Notes under the pieces: generated by a model
Database searches by the model: none
Seen by the model: only the letters and a program-made list of their open reading frames with translations
What the model was told of the DNA's origin: nothing
Shown here: piece by piece, positions 1-10,036 of the stretch
How the letters are laid out: the number at the start of each line of letters is the position of its first letter
Position numbering within the stretch: the stretch's first letter is position 1
Position numbers and translations under genes: made by a program
Assembly: GCA_944990035.1 (NCBI GenBank)
Contig: CALYLX010000005.1
Coordinates: forward strand, 1 to 64,000
Reading direction: 5' to 3'
Source of the DNA: Clitopilus passeckerianus
Taxonomy: Eukaryota; Basidiomycota; Agaricomycetes; Agaricales; Entolomataceae
Length of the DNA stretch: 64,000 nucleotides

Positions 1-1299
1 CTCACCATATGCAGGACTCCTTGCATCTCCAAAACGACCGTTAGGGTACTCATCCCAGTTCTCTGTGCGTGAAAGGTATGACTTGGTCCGATTGGCCCAG
101 AAAATGGGGCGTATAGTCTCTTGTCGCCTAATAGGAGTGAGGCACTGAGGAGAAAGTTAGTAAAAGGGGCTTTGGCGGACCAAGTCGAGCTAACCTGTCT
201 CCAAGGCAGAGGCTTAACGGTCTCGATGCGAGGAACGAGGTTCAGTTCCTGCAGAAGCATCTTTGTACCCTTCTCAAGGTTCATGGTGTAGAAGTGCAGG
301 CCACGGATGCCGAGGGACTTGTCGTCTAGAATCTTCCTGCACATCTCAGCTACGAGCTTCGTGCCGAGAGCCCTGACCTTCTCGTCGTCGTTCTTGTGAG
401 GTTCAAGGACATCAAGGAAGGACTGAGGGATGATGGTCTTTGCAAGACTTGTTGCACGCTGGAAACCATTCCATGTCTGGATTGGTGCAATGCCCGGGAC
501 GATGGGAATTGTGATTCCAGCCTCACGGACGGCCTTGACCCAAGAGATGAAAATGTCGACGTCGTAGAACATCTGCGTGAAGATGAAGTTGACACCAGCA
601 TCGATTTTCTCCTTGAGGCATTTCATCTCGAATGCAAGCTCGTCAGGAGGGAGGAGCATGTGCTGAGGGAAGCCAGCAACAGCGATGTCGAAGTAGTCAC
701 CGTACAGGTCGCGAATGTGTCGTACGAGGTCGATGCCGTGGATGAATCCTCCCTCGACAGCTTCCCACTCTTCCTTGCCCTGGGGCGGGTCACCGCGAAG
801 TGCTAGCACGTTTCGGCAACCGTGCTCTTTTGCTTCCTGCAAAGGGGGAATGAAGGTTAAATTGTTGGATGACAGGGCTTGGAGTGTGGAGATGACTCAC
901 CCGTAGAGCAATGTCGACCTTTTCAGCTGGCATGTTCGTACACGTCAGGTGCATGCAAGTCTCCATTCCAATGAGACTTTGGCATGTTTTGACCATCTCA
1001 GAGGTCAGGTCAGATGTACGACCTCCAGCGTTCCTGCATCTCAGTTAGAATCGATTTTCGGGAGGCTTTTGTGCTGGTGTGCTGACCAAGTAATATCTAT
1101 GAACTCTGGACCTAATGCGCGCATGCGCTCTATACGATCTAAAAGGTTTTGGAGGCCCTGCGATGAACGATGAGCACGAACAATAGCGAACTTTTGTGGT
1201 ATTGTGACGTACCTGAGCGGTTCTAGGTGGAAAGTATTCAAACGACCACCATACTTTGCCTTCCTTTGAAGACTGCTCGATTTTCTGGCTAATTTTCAT
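1..1299 (-). CDS. Methylenetetrahydrofolate reductase, N-terminal part (runs off left edge)
   Basis: Flavoprotein that reduces 5,10-methylene-THF to 5-methyl-THF, the methyl donor for methionine synthesis in the cytosol. The start at 1299 gives MKISQKIEQ followed by [13 protein letters not shown], the family signature in which the Glu is catalytic. Later exons read [43 protein letters not shown] and IPGIAPIQT, in the order of the (beta/alpha)8 catalytic barrel. At least four introns interrupt it, the first with donor CAG/GTACGT after RTAQ. The C-terminal regulatory half lies beyond base 1. Fungi usually carry two MTHFR paralogues (Met12 and Met13 types), and this fragment does not allow a safe choice between them. 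The family assignment is firm. Confidence 0.93.
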
Positions 1300-1872
1300 G
1301 ACTCAAAAAAAGATCGTGGAAGTGGAAAGAAAAGGTGGGCGAATGGTGGTGCAACGAAAAGTGGGACGCTAATAAAAACTTTGGTCATGCAGGATCGAAC
1401 CATCAGCAGATCCTCGTTTTCGGAGAATTTCACTGGCACGTTCCCGTTTAGCTAATTTCATTCCCGCAAACAACACGCAGCGTTCATTTCTACGTACAAC
1501 AAATCTACACGATGCATATTTTCCCTACAATCCTTCCAAATTTTGTGATAGTCGCCGTTTGACATCACAGATCTGCCCAATGCCTTTCGGACCGTCGGGC
1601 CCGACAGAAAAGGGGATATCGTCAAACCAGAGTAACGAAGAGGTCGATTGTAACATCTTTACAGCCAAGCAGAAAGGATTCTGCGCCAGACTTTGGTGGC
1701 TGGGAGGTAGGGGCTGGTAAGGAATCTGGGCCACGAAGGGTCCCAAATGATTCGAGCGAATGTCGTGGCACCACATGGTCGTCTGCCGGCGGAACAGCCC
1801 TGATTAGAACCAAATCAGAATGGCATTGTGGTCCCAAGAACAAGGGAATTAACCTTCACAATCATTCTCCTA
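1300..1872. other. Intergenic, no gene seen
   Basis: Region between the start of the MTHFR gene and the end of the DUF202 gene. It must hold the MTHFR promoter and the DUF202 3' UTR. Two minus-strand open frames (1525-1843) overlap each other, have no recognisable composition or splice context, and are treated as noise. A GGTTCGATCC-like string near 1391 on the minus strand does not fold as a tRNA. Confidence 0.5.
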
Positions 1873-2343
1873 TTACGGATTATTCCCCTCCTCCACAAGC
1901 AGAACGATGCAAGTTGCAAATACAGCAGCGACGACGACGGCCATGATAACTGCGTGTGCTCTATGGAAAATTATCTGTTAGCAAATTACTTCTCAAATCT
2001 GTGCCAATGATACTTACTTGACGGACACCAAGAATGCTCTCATATTTCGCAAATCTCGACAGCCGTTGTAGTACTCCCATACTCCAGCAACAATAGCAGC
2101 CAACGCTGCTGCAAATTCAACTCCTGCCAACGGGAGAGAGTCCTTCTCTTGGATAGTCGAGCCATCTTGATTCGGTTCTGGGACTAATCTCGTGCGGAGA
2201 AGGAGCGACGAAGATAGTAATGACAGCAAAAGAGCCAGCTTCAAGTGAGATAGCAAGTTACGTTCCAACATGCAGAAATCCCTTGCATTACTGCCTCTGT
2301 TTGCGACCATATGAGGCGGGAGATTGACTTCTAAATTTTCCAT
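1873..2343 (-). CDS. DUF202 family small membrane protein
   Basis: Two exons (2343-2018 and 1960-1873) join in frame to give 137 residues. The start ATG at 2343 sits in a good CACCATGG context. The protein has the DUF202 signature: an Ala-Arg-Asp start of the domain (NARDFCMLERNLLSHLKLAL), then hydrophobic segments at about residues 40-60, 75-90 and 108-130, the last encoded by exon 2. DUF202 is also found fused to the yeast vacuolar transporter chaperone (VTC) proteins and in the bacterial YidH family. The stand-alone fungal form is a predicted small endomembrane protein of unknown function. The intron has donor GTAAGT and acceptor CCATAG. The gene is divergent from the orphan gene at 2615, sharing about 270 bp. 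Confidence 0.82.
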
Positions 2344-2614
2344 GGTGGGGGACAATGGTCGAATTACAGGTACTTGGACATTCTTAGTTCCGCGTCGAAT
2401 CCGCAGAGCCAGCCTTGGATTCTAGCCCCACTATCGGACCTTCCGTCGGGGGTCGGAGAACTTTGTTGATCACAGGGTCGAAATGGTGCGGTCACATGAC
2501 CAGACGCGCCTTATTTGGCAATGAATCTTTGTTGACTTTTCGCTTTAGGCACCCACGATTGCGCTAAGTCCTTTACTCTGCACCCCATCTCATCATCACC
2601 TCCTTCACCGGATA

Positions 2615-4657
2615 ATGGGATTTTTCAAACGAATATTCTCCTTTGGACGCAAAAAGAAACCTAAACAGCCCGAAGCTTCTTCCTCTGCAAACTCTTCGGT
2701 GGTCTCTCAGAAAACTCAGACGAATTCTAATGTCGAACTTGAACACGAAGCTGAAATTGGACGCCTTTTACGCTCGTCTTCAGCGAGATACCATGTTGTC
2801 TCGGAAATGGACGCGACTTCTCTACCACCTCTTCGTGAGTATTCGCTGTTAAAACCATTCCCTCCCATTTTAACGCCTTTTCCTCCAGCCCATCCCATAA
2901 ATGATGTTATTCCAGCCTCAGCCGCCTCGACTCTCAGCCTCGCAAGCACCGCAATGAACCACAGAGGCACATACAACGTCACTGTGCATGGTCGCACCAA
3001 GCAGACGCCTTATCCAGACTCCCACAATGGAAAGCATACCTTCGATGACGCGACGCCACACGACACTCCCGAGTACTACAAGAAAAATGAGAAGGATCAG
3101 TCGCAGCTGCTACGACTTCGCACAGACCCCTCTGTTGCTAGTCTATTGGACATGTATGATGAAAACGGACATATCCCGGGCAACGCCTTTGACGGGAGTC
3201 CGAGCAAAGAAGGTCGCTCTCAGGTCCGTCGAAGCGGATCCACATTGAGGCAACTCCTTGGCAACCCATCGACAACAAGCTTAAAGATGTTCGACGACGG
3301 TGCTGTTAGTGAAGTGGAAAGCGATATCTCTTGGGCTGAACGACTCCTCAGGTTTGACTTTGCTATTACAGTTATTTTTTTCCTGTATTCTTACAGTGGC
3401 GTCTTTAGCGAGCACGAAACAGGTTCTGCAGAATCTTCCATACAGCTGCGGACCCCGGACACTTTTACAAGTCGACTCCCAGGCGATACGACCAATGACA
3501 CCACCTACAGGATGGAAAAAGACATGTCCACTGTTACAAATCCTGCCGTTGACTCCCTGGAGGTCGAATTAAGTTTGAACGAAGACTCGATCATCTCAGC
3601 AGATACTTCGTACAGTGAAGCAGCTTTCAGTCAGAAATCAGAACCAGCCCTGCGTCGTGCTTCCCAGGTTTTTTCCTTCATTCACAATCGTCGTAAAAAT
3701 AAGACTTGCGACGTGGACGATAAGTCTATGGTCGATGCCCAGTCTATCGCCCCAACGGTCACCTTGAGTCGAAGCTCAGCTTTGGAACACTCAGCACGCA
3801 CTTCCCGCACCGGCAATAGTGCAGACGAGTCAATGATGTCGACATCATCTGGGGAATCCTCCATGCCTTCAACTTCATTCGCAAACGTCTCGACCTCGAC
3901 CACTCCCAGACGTGTTGCACGGTATCCGTCATCTCTGTCAAGAACACCAAGGGCCTTCCCATCGAACAGGATGTCGACAACTTCGGACGTCGGCGATATC
4001 TCTCAAGACACAGCCATCCTTATGGCAGAGGTGCCATGTAGTGCTCCTATACCTACTAGCGAGTCAAAGACACCTCCGAGTCGCATACCGTTAGCCAAAG
4101 TACGGCGGGAGTCGTTACCTGAAGTGGGGCAGAAGAGACGGCGCGTTGACACCATGAATGAACGCTCAAACTCTGTACCGTTAGAAGAGGAGGAACGATA
4201 TCGGTCCGCCATCCCTCGACCTCGGAAACATCGCCGTGCGGCATCCCAAGGCCCTACAGCGAGCTACGAAACCAACGAGTTTAGGGAGGCTAAACGACAA
4301 CGACGGTCGACAGGTGGTAGCTGCGTCCTGGGTGCAACACGCGTTGCGGATTGGAGGATGGATCAAGAAAACTCAAATGACTTCGTTCAGGTTGATTGGA
4401 TTGATTCGCCTGTCAAATTCTCGAAGCCTGGTTCACCTGTGCGAGCAAAATCCGAATCGAGGATCTTGTCAAGGCTGGAAACCCGTCCTGACTTGCTTGG
4501 TATACCGCCGGATGAGGGTCGCCTCAATTCGTCGTCGGAGCTCTCGCCCGTTGGGAGGCAGATGATGTTCAAGGCACGTCAGCAGAGGCGACGGACCACA
4601 GATCCGCATTCAAAAACGGAGAGGCCTGATAGAGGGAAGTTCGGCTTTAGAGGATGA
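2615..4657 (+). CDS. Ser-rich basic protein of unknown function
   Basis: A long frame of up to 680 codons with no family recognised. It opens with MGFFKRIFSFGRKKKPKQP, a hydrophobic/basic cluster that could bind membrane, and continues as a Ser/Thr/Pro-rich, probably disordered chain. Several basic patches (KRRR, RKHRRAASQ, KARQQRRR) could be nuclear targeting or phosphorylation sites. Two stretches look like in-frame introns: 2835-2888 (GTGAGT...CCTCCAG, 54 nt) and 3352-3396 (GTTTGA...TTACAG, 45 nt). Both are multiples of three, so retention would not break the frame. The removed peptides are hydrophobic, unlike the rest of the protein, which favours splicing and a product of about 647 residues. 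Function cannot be inferred. Confidence 0.7.
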   Translation: MGFFKRIFSFGRKKKPKQPEASSSANSSVVSQKTQTNSNVELEHEAEIGRLLRSSSARYHVVSEMDATSLPPLREYSLLKPFPPILTPFPPAHPINDVIPASAASTLSLASTAMNHRGTYNVTVHGRTKQTPYPDSHNGKHTFDDATPHDTPEYYKKNEKDQSQLLRLRTDPSVASLLDMYDENGHIPGNAFDGSPSKEGRSQVRRSGSTLRQLLGNPSTTSLKMFDDGAVSEVESDISWAERLLRFDFAITVIFFLYSYSGVFSEHETGSAESSIQLRTPDTFTSRLPGDTTNDTTYRMEKDMSTVTNPAVDSLEVELSLNEDSIISADTSYSEAAFSQKSEPALRRASQVFSFIHNRRKNKTCDVDDKSMVDAQSIAPTVTLSRSSALEHSARTSRTGNSADESMMSTSSGESSMPSTSFANVSTSTTPRRVARYPSSLSRTPRAFPSNRMSTTSDVGDISQDTAILMAEVPCSAPIPTSESKTPPSRIPLAKVRRESLPEVGQKRRRVDTMNERSNSVPLEEEERYRSAIPRPRKHRRAASQGPTASYETNEFREAKRQRRSTGGSCVLGATRVADWRMDQENSNDFVQVDWIDSPVKFSKPGSPVRAKSESRILSRLETRPDLLGIPPDEGRLNSSSELSPVGRQMMFKARQQRRRTTDPHSKTERPDRGKFGFRG

Positions 4658-5131
4658 TGACGGTGACGGTGACTTCGTTTGGTTTCTCTGACCTTTGCAT
4701 ATTTGCTATGGATTTTCAGCATGCGTTTGGTATAGTTTTCCTCGCTTTCGGACTATGTTCGTTTTGTTACTCTGTATTGTTATCCCTTCGATTCGCATCG
4801 ACTCGTAATATGTTTATAGTATGATAGTAGAGTGCTAGAATGTCTTGGCGTTGCACAGCGCAGAAGAAGAAAGAATTGTATACAGGATATAACAATGTGT
4901 AGTTTTTACAGTCATGTACTGCGATAATCCATGCCCATGAACAAACTTTCCATCCTCTGCCCCTCTCACTTGAGCGTGACGGTCGAACGCGTTACAGAGG
5001 CTCTCGTGACTTGTGACGCGTGATGACGCCTATTCTGTGGGCCCAAATTTGGAACGGCAGCCTTGACGAGCCACGGTGAACAGCATTCAGTGACAACTCG
5101 ATAGTTGCCGAGGTCCCAACGCGCACGCAGT
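4658..5131. other. Intergenic, 3' UTR and POLD3 promoter
   Basis: AT-rich downstream sequence of the preceding gene followed by the promoter side of the polymerase gene. No convincing coding, RNA or repeat signal. A 61-codon minus-strand open frame here has no protein-like features. Confidence 0.5.
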
Positions 5132-7182
5132 ATGTCAACACAAAAGGTCACGGACTATCTCACAAAACAGTTGTTCATTGAGAAGAATATTGTGGGTAAA
5201 TCCTCTGTCCATGAAAGTTGAGTCTGATCAATATCCTCAGGTTACCTTCAGGTCTCTCAGTCGCGAACTACGAATACATGTTAATGATGCAAAGAAGTAA
5301 GGATCAACCTGATTGAACGCTGGCGTATTGCTGATATATCTACAGCGAACTCGCAGTTTATCACGATCAGGCGCCATACCAGGGACAGACCGCCTTTGCC
5401 ACCTATCTGCTAAGCGGAGAACTAGGGAGGCAGCAAGGAAGCCAGTCTGTCAATGAATCGCAAGATGTTGATATGGATGAGCCTGAGAATACTCAGGATA
5501 GCCAAGAAGAAGAAGAGGATGATGATGGGTATGGAGAGGATGGCGAGGAAGTGGTCGAGACCACTGTCATGCTAGTGAACGAGCAGGATCTCGAAGGTGT
5601 GTTCTATTGTCTTTTCTCTGGAACCTCAATTGACCTTTGTAATAGAAACTCAGTCGAAGTTCAATACTCTTCACTCAATACACGTCTATAGTTTGGCCCC
5701 GTCCCCTCTCAAGGTACGCTGAGTTCAGTTCGATACTATCTTTCCCGAAAACAACCTCATGGTTATACTCAACCCCAGGACGCTGGGCTAATATGCACAC
5801 CAAATGATAGCATTCGCGCAGTCGATGTCAGCGCCAAAGCCGCCGAAGTCGCCTCTGTTGTCGGGCGTATCGTTAGTCCAATAATCACCGTACCGCAATT
5901 CAAAAAATCCTCCTCCAAACCAAAGGATGGCGGCAAAGTGCCCAAGCCTGGTGCTGTTGCAAAAGAAAGTGAGAAACCGAAACCTCCTTTGAAGAGTGCG
6001 CCGTCTGCCCCGAGGACGAAAGCAAACTTCTTCATGGCCAAACCGGCCGAGAAGAAGGAAACCACTGCTGAGCCACCTGCCAAAAAGGCCGAGGCGACGG
6101 AGGTCCCTGCAGAGAAATCCAAGCCTTCTGGCCGAATCGACTTTGGCAAGGCGAAACCGAAGGAAACCAAGGAATCGCCTGCTCCTCTAGCTAAGAAGGC
6201 TACCGTTGTCAAGAAAGAACCTTCCCCACCACCACAGGAAACGAAAAAGTTCCCGGAACCAAAGCCCGAACAACCGAAGGTTCTTGCTTCATATCTATTC
6301 ATGGGATCTGCACTCACATTTGCCTTCTAGCGAGGTACAAAACGCAAGTCCTCTGTGGGTGCTATGAGGGAACGGGCCGAGGAAGAAGCTGGCAGCCCAG
6401 CAGCATCTACATCTGCAGTGAAAACTGAGAAGAATCTTAGGGTCAAGAAGGGTGCTTTGCTGTCAGATGATGACGATGAAGAGGAGGAACCTCCTAAGAA
6501 ACCTGCAGCCAAGACGAAGAATGCACGGAGGCAGGTCGATTCCGATGAGGAGAACGATGTGACCGGTCTCATGGATATTGACGACGGTAGGTCTGCGGTT
6601 TTCCGATTTGAAGCCCATTTTGATAGTAAAACGCTTTTAGACAAGGTTACTCGTATCTCACGAACTGCGCCTGTTTCTAGGAAGGCTGAGTCCGAAGATG
6701 AGTCCGAGGAAGCAGACGAAGTTGAAGATGTTGATATGGACCTCGATGAGCCTGTTCCCTCAGCGAAGCACAAAAAACGGCGTCCTAAGAAGCAAATTCC
6801 CATTGGCAAGAACGGGTTGAAGAAGCGAAGGGTCGTAAGGAATAGGCAGACCGTAGATGACAAGGGTTATACAGGTATATCTATCCCAAATTTCCTGTTG
6901 CTTCATGTGCTCACAACACCTGTTACAGTGTTTGAAGACTACACTTCTTACGAATCTGTCTCCGAAGAGGAGCCTGAGAAGCCAAAACTCAAGGCCGCGT
7001 CAAAAGCGTCTGCAAAAGTGAAGAAGGAAGAGGAGAAGGATTCGCGCCCTTCCACCCCGAAACCTGCAATAAAGGCATCGGCCCCAAAAGCAAAGCCGGC
7101 GGCCAAAGCATCAACTACCAAAGGGCAAACCAAGCAGAAAAGTCTGAAAAACTTCTTTATGCCCCCACAAAATAAGACCTGA
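5132..7182 (+). CDS. DNA polymerase delta subunit 3 (Cdc27/POLD3/Pol32 family)
   Basis: Accessory subunit of replicative polymerase delta. It bridges the second subunit and PCNA in the nucleus. Eight exons (5132-5191, 5241-5296, 5346-5596, 5646-5713, 5779-6279, 6331-6586, 6641-6874, 6929-7182) sum to 1680 nt and close the frame at 559 residues. The N-terminal winged-helix region reads SRELRIHVNDAKNELAVYHD. The middle is a long Lys/Glu/Pro-rich disordered tail. The conserved C-terminal block KGYTVFEDYTSYESVSEEEP is present, and the protein ends in a canonical PCNA-interaction (PIP) box, QKSLKNFFMPP. This is longer than the human (about 466) and fission yeast (about 370) proteins, mainly through the linker. 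Confidence 0.92.
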
Positions 7183-7714
7183 ACTCAATCCACTTCATAT
7201 ATTTTTGGTTCATTGTGGGAGACTCCCGGAGATTACCCCCTGGTATAGCAATACTTGCGCCACACCTTCATTACCTCTCATATTGCATAATACCATAGAC
7301 ATATATCTACCAGAGAGTCCTAGTATCTAAGTAGGTAGCCTTCAGGGCCTTGAAGGCATTTTCTCGGAATTGGTCTTGGAAACGTTGTCCCCGCACACGT
7401 GACCCAAGAAACCTGGAGCTAAGCCCCGGAAACGGCAAACACAGAGCAGGTCCTTTCCTTTCCCCATAACGCTCACCCAAAGGCAGTACCACGGCCTTGC
7501 TGTCCGTTCTATCGTTAACGCCACGATAATCGGAACATCCTCATTGCACATATCGGCGTCACGGATTTGAGTTCCGTGCCTGCCCCGAGTTCGCGTGACA
7601 CTGGCTTGGGCTGCCTTGCCTTCTTTCTTATCGTTCTCTAAGCCTTCAGCCAACACTTATACACCTCTTAATAACGGCGACCAGAACGACGGCGGTAACT
7701 GTGAAGAACTAGAG
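7183..7714. other. Intergenic between POLD3 and the transporter
   Basis: Contains the POLD3 3' UTR and the 5' region of the transporter gene. An open frame entering from 7595 reaches the transporter start but lacks an ATG before 7715. No other feature seen. Confidence 0.5.
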
Positions 7715-9651
7715 ATGGTTCAGACCTATGGTGTTATAAAGGATGGTGCTGAACCTGGAACCAATACAAGGAGAGGAGAGTCAAGTGCACTCTTAGGAAA
7801 TGAGAGTACGGATGCTCCTGGGGTAGTTTTGGTAGATGGACGTGCTAGCTTGATTAGCTGTGTGAGTAACCTGGCGAACACAATTATTGGGAGTGGTAAG
7901 TTACTGGCCCCACTGCAACACCAATTGGAAGACTAGGAGCTGACGATGTGTTTATAGGCATGCTCACCTTCCCTTTGGTATGACTCTCCCATTTCGACCT
8001 GCGAAACTGGTCTCATAATGGCTATGAACACAGGCTTTTGCGTCCGCTGGCATAATTCCTGGGATGATCACTTGTGTCTTCTCAGGTTCAGTGGCTTCGT
8101 TTGGCTTATATCTCCTGTCCCTATGTGCAAGAGAATGCAAACATAGACGCGCCTCCTTTTTTGCCGTGGCTCAATTAACGTTCCCGAGGGCCGCAGTCTT
8201 CTTTGATGCTGCCATAGCTATCAAATGCTTTGGAGTATCAATTAGGTATGTTCCGGCTGGCCGCTACTTCGTCAAAGAAACAATGTATTCAACATCCAAT
8301 AGCTACCTCATCATTATCAAGGGCCTCATGCCGAACGTAGTGGAGTCATTCTATCACGTTCTTACACCCTCCACAACCCAACCCCCGGCATGGATGCTGA
8401 ACGGTGGAAATTGGATTACCATCTTCATGCTCATTCTTGTCCCCCTTGCCTTCCTACGTCATTTGAACAGCTTGAGGCATACTAGCTATATTGCTTTGTT
8501 CTCAGTTGGTGAGTCCTTCCGGCGCAGTTAAGGTTGTACCCTACTTACGCCAATCCAGCATATCTGGTTATCATCGTTGTTAGCTGCTATTTCTGGCCTC
8601 TCAAGAACATGCCCACCAGGGGAGAAGTTCGCCTCATTCATTTCACTCCTAACTTTGTGTCCACTTTCCCTGTCCAAGTTTTCGCGTTTACATGTGCTCA
8701 GAATGTATGTTCTTTTCCAATATGCGATGGATGCATACTTATTTTTAATTTCTAGCTATTCCCCCTATTTAATGAAGTTGTGCATAATACACAAGAGCGC
8801 ATGAACATCATCATTGGTGGTTCTATTGGTTCTGCTACTATCACCTATGAAATCATCGCTCTCTTCGGTTATCTTACATTCGGATCCAAGGTTAGTGTCC
8901 GTGGATACTTTTGGCCCAGGAAGACATCTAACATTGCGAAGGTTGGAGCCAATATAATTGCGATGTATCCATCCACATCACTCTTTATCGCCTTCGGACA
9001 AGTTGCTATCGTCATTCTCGTGCTATTCTCGTATCCTCTGCAAGTCCACCCGTGTAGAAATTGTTTAGATAAGGTGTTCCATTTCGGCCAGACCTCTAGC
9101 CCCACTAAAGTGGCCTCACCCGGCGAAGTTGGCGATACCGCCGATGACGACGACGAAGCAACCGATGAAGACCATGCTGCTGCAGACATGTCTCCTCTGA
9201 AACATACTCTGCTGACGTCGGCCATCATTGCCAGTGGTTTCACTATTGCCTATCTCGTGGATGATTTGCAAATGGGTGAGTGTAATTTATCAAAGCAGCA
9301 GCAGTGCCGATCACTAACTCTCCGAAGTTCTGTCGTTTGTCGGGTCAACAGGTTCAACAACTATCTCGTTTATCCTTCCGGGTCTGTTCTATTGGAAGGT
9401 CCGTAGTCTTTGCTTGGACGTTTGCGGTTATTAACGGACGTACAGTTGACTCGAGATGACCCAACGAAGAGCCGGAAACTCAACTACGCAGCCATGGGGT
9501 TGACCGTGTACGGAATTCTGATCTTCGTGTTTTGGTGAGTGTTACATTTGTTGCCTACCACTCTTCGGTCTGTACTAATTTCCATGGTTTTCGCAGTCTC
9601 GGATTCAACATTTATCAAGTATTACATCCTATAACTAAGGGTAGAAAGTAG
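7715..9651 (+). CDS. Vacuolar-type amino acid transporter (AVT / SLC38-like)
   Basis: Amino acid/auxin permease family member, probably moving neutral amino acids across the vacuolar membrane. Nine exons (7715-7895, 7958-7977, 8034-8508, 8559-8704, 8756-8890, 8942-9275, 9328-9398, 9446-9534, 9597-9651) sum to 1506 nt, giving 501 residues. The first membrane helix carries the family motif NLANTIIGSGMLTFPLAFA, assembled across a 20-nt micro-exon. Later segments include FTCAQNLFPLFNEV, ALFGYLTFGS and MYPSTSLFIAFGQV, compatible with about 11 helices. An acidic cytosolic loop (Asp/Glu-rich, about residues 345-370) separates the last helices. Intron 8891-8941 is a multiple of three and could be retained. 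The substrate is unknown. Confidence 0.88.
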
Positions 9652-10036
9652 AGATATTTAAATATTTACTGCCGCTTCCGTTAGAATGGATGTTATGTAA
9701 CATTACCACGCCCTTGCTAAGTGCAACGCCGATACTGTTTTTACCTTGCACACCCCTGATGTCCCTCTGCTGCACTTGACAGTCTGCACGCTCTCTGTCG
9801 CAGTCCCAAATTTTAAGTCGCCCAGTCAGCAGCTTAAAACCGCCTTAAAACGCTTTCAATAAAGAATGGCGCTCGGTAAATAAGTTTCTCTTGACTTTGT
9901 ACCGCGACCACCAACTCAGTTCGTTCCCCCCATCTCCTTATCCTCCGTAGAGCACCCCATCTCACGCCTTCCTCAAGATACACCAGCAACAGCAGAAGCG
10001 TTTAACTTAAAAGAGTTTGTTCCGAAGATTGCCACA
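9652..10036. other. Intergenic between transporter and R3H gene
   Basis: 3' UTR of the transporter and promoter/5' UTR of the R3H-SUZ gene. A CAATAAAG string lies at about 9858. No coding signal or repeat seen. Confidence 0.5.

Noticed and set aside
1381..1440. tRNA-like string on the minus strand (GGTTCGATCC)
   Set aside because: The flanking bases do not form a T stem (A-C and G-A oppositions), and no acceptor, D or anticodon arm could be paired upstream.
1525..1843. Two overlapping minus-strand open frames upstream of MTHFR
   Set aside because: No ATG context, family motif or splice-supported extension; position fits UTR and promoter.
5769..6317. 182-codon open frame antisense to POLD3
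   Set aside because: A mirror of the Lys/Ala/Pro-rich coding strand, giving an artificial Gly/Phe/Ser-rich translation; the sense gene is well supported.
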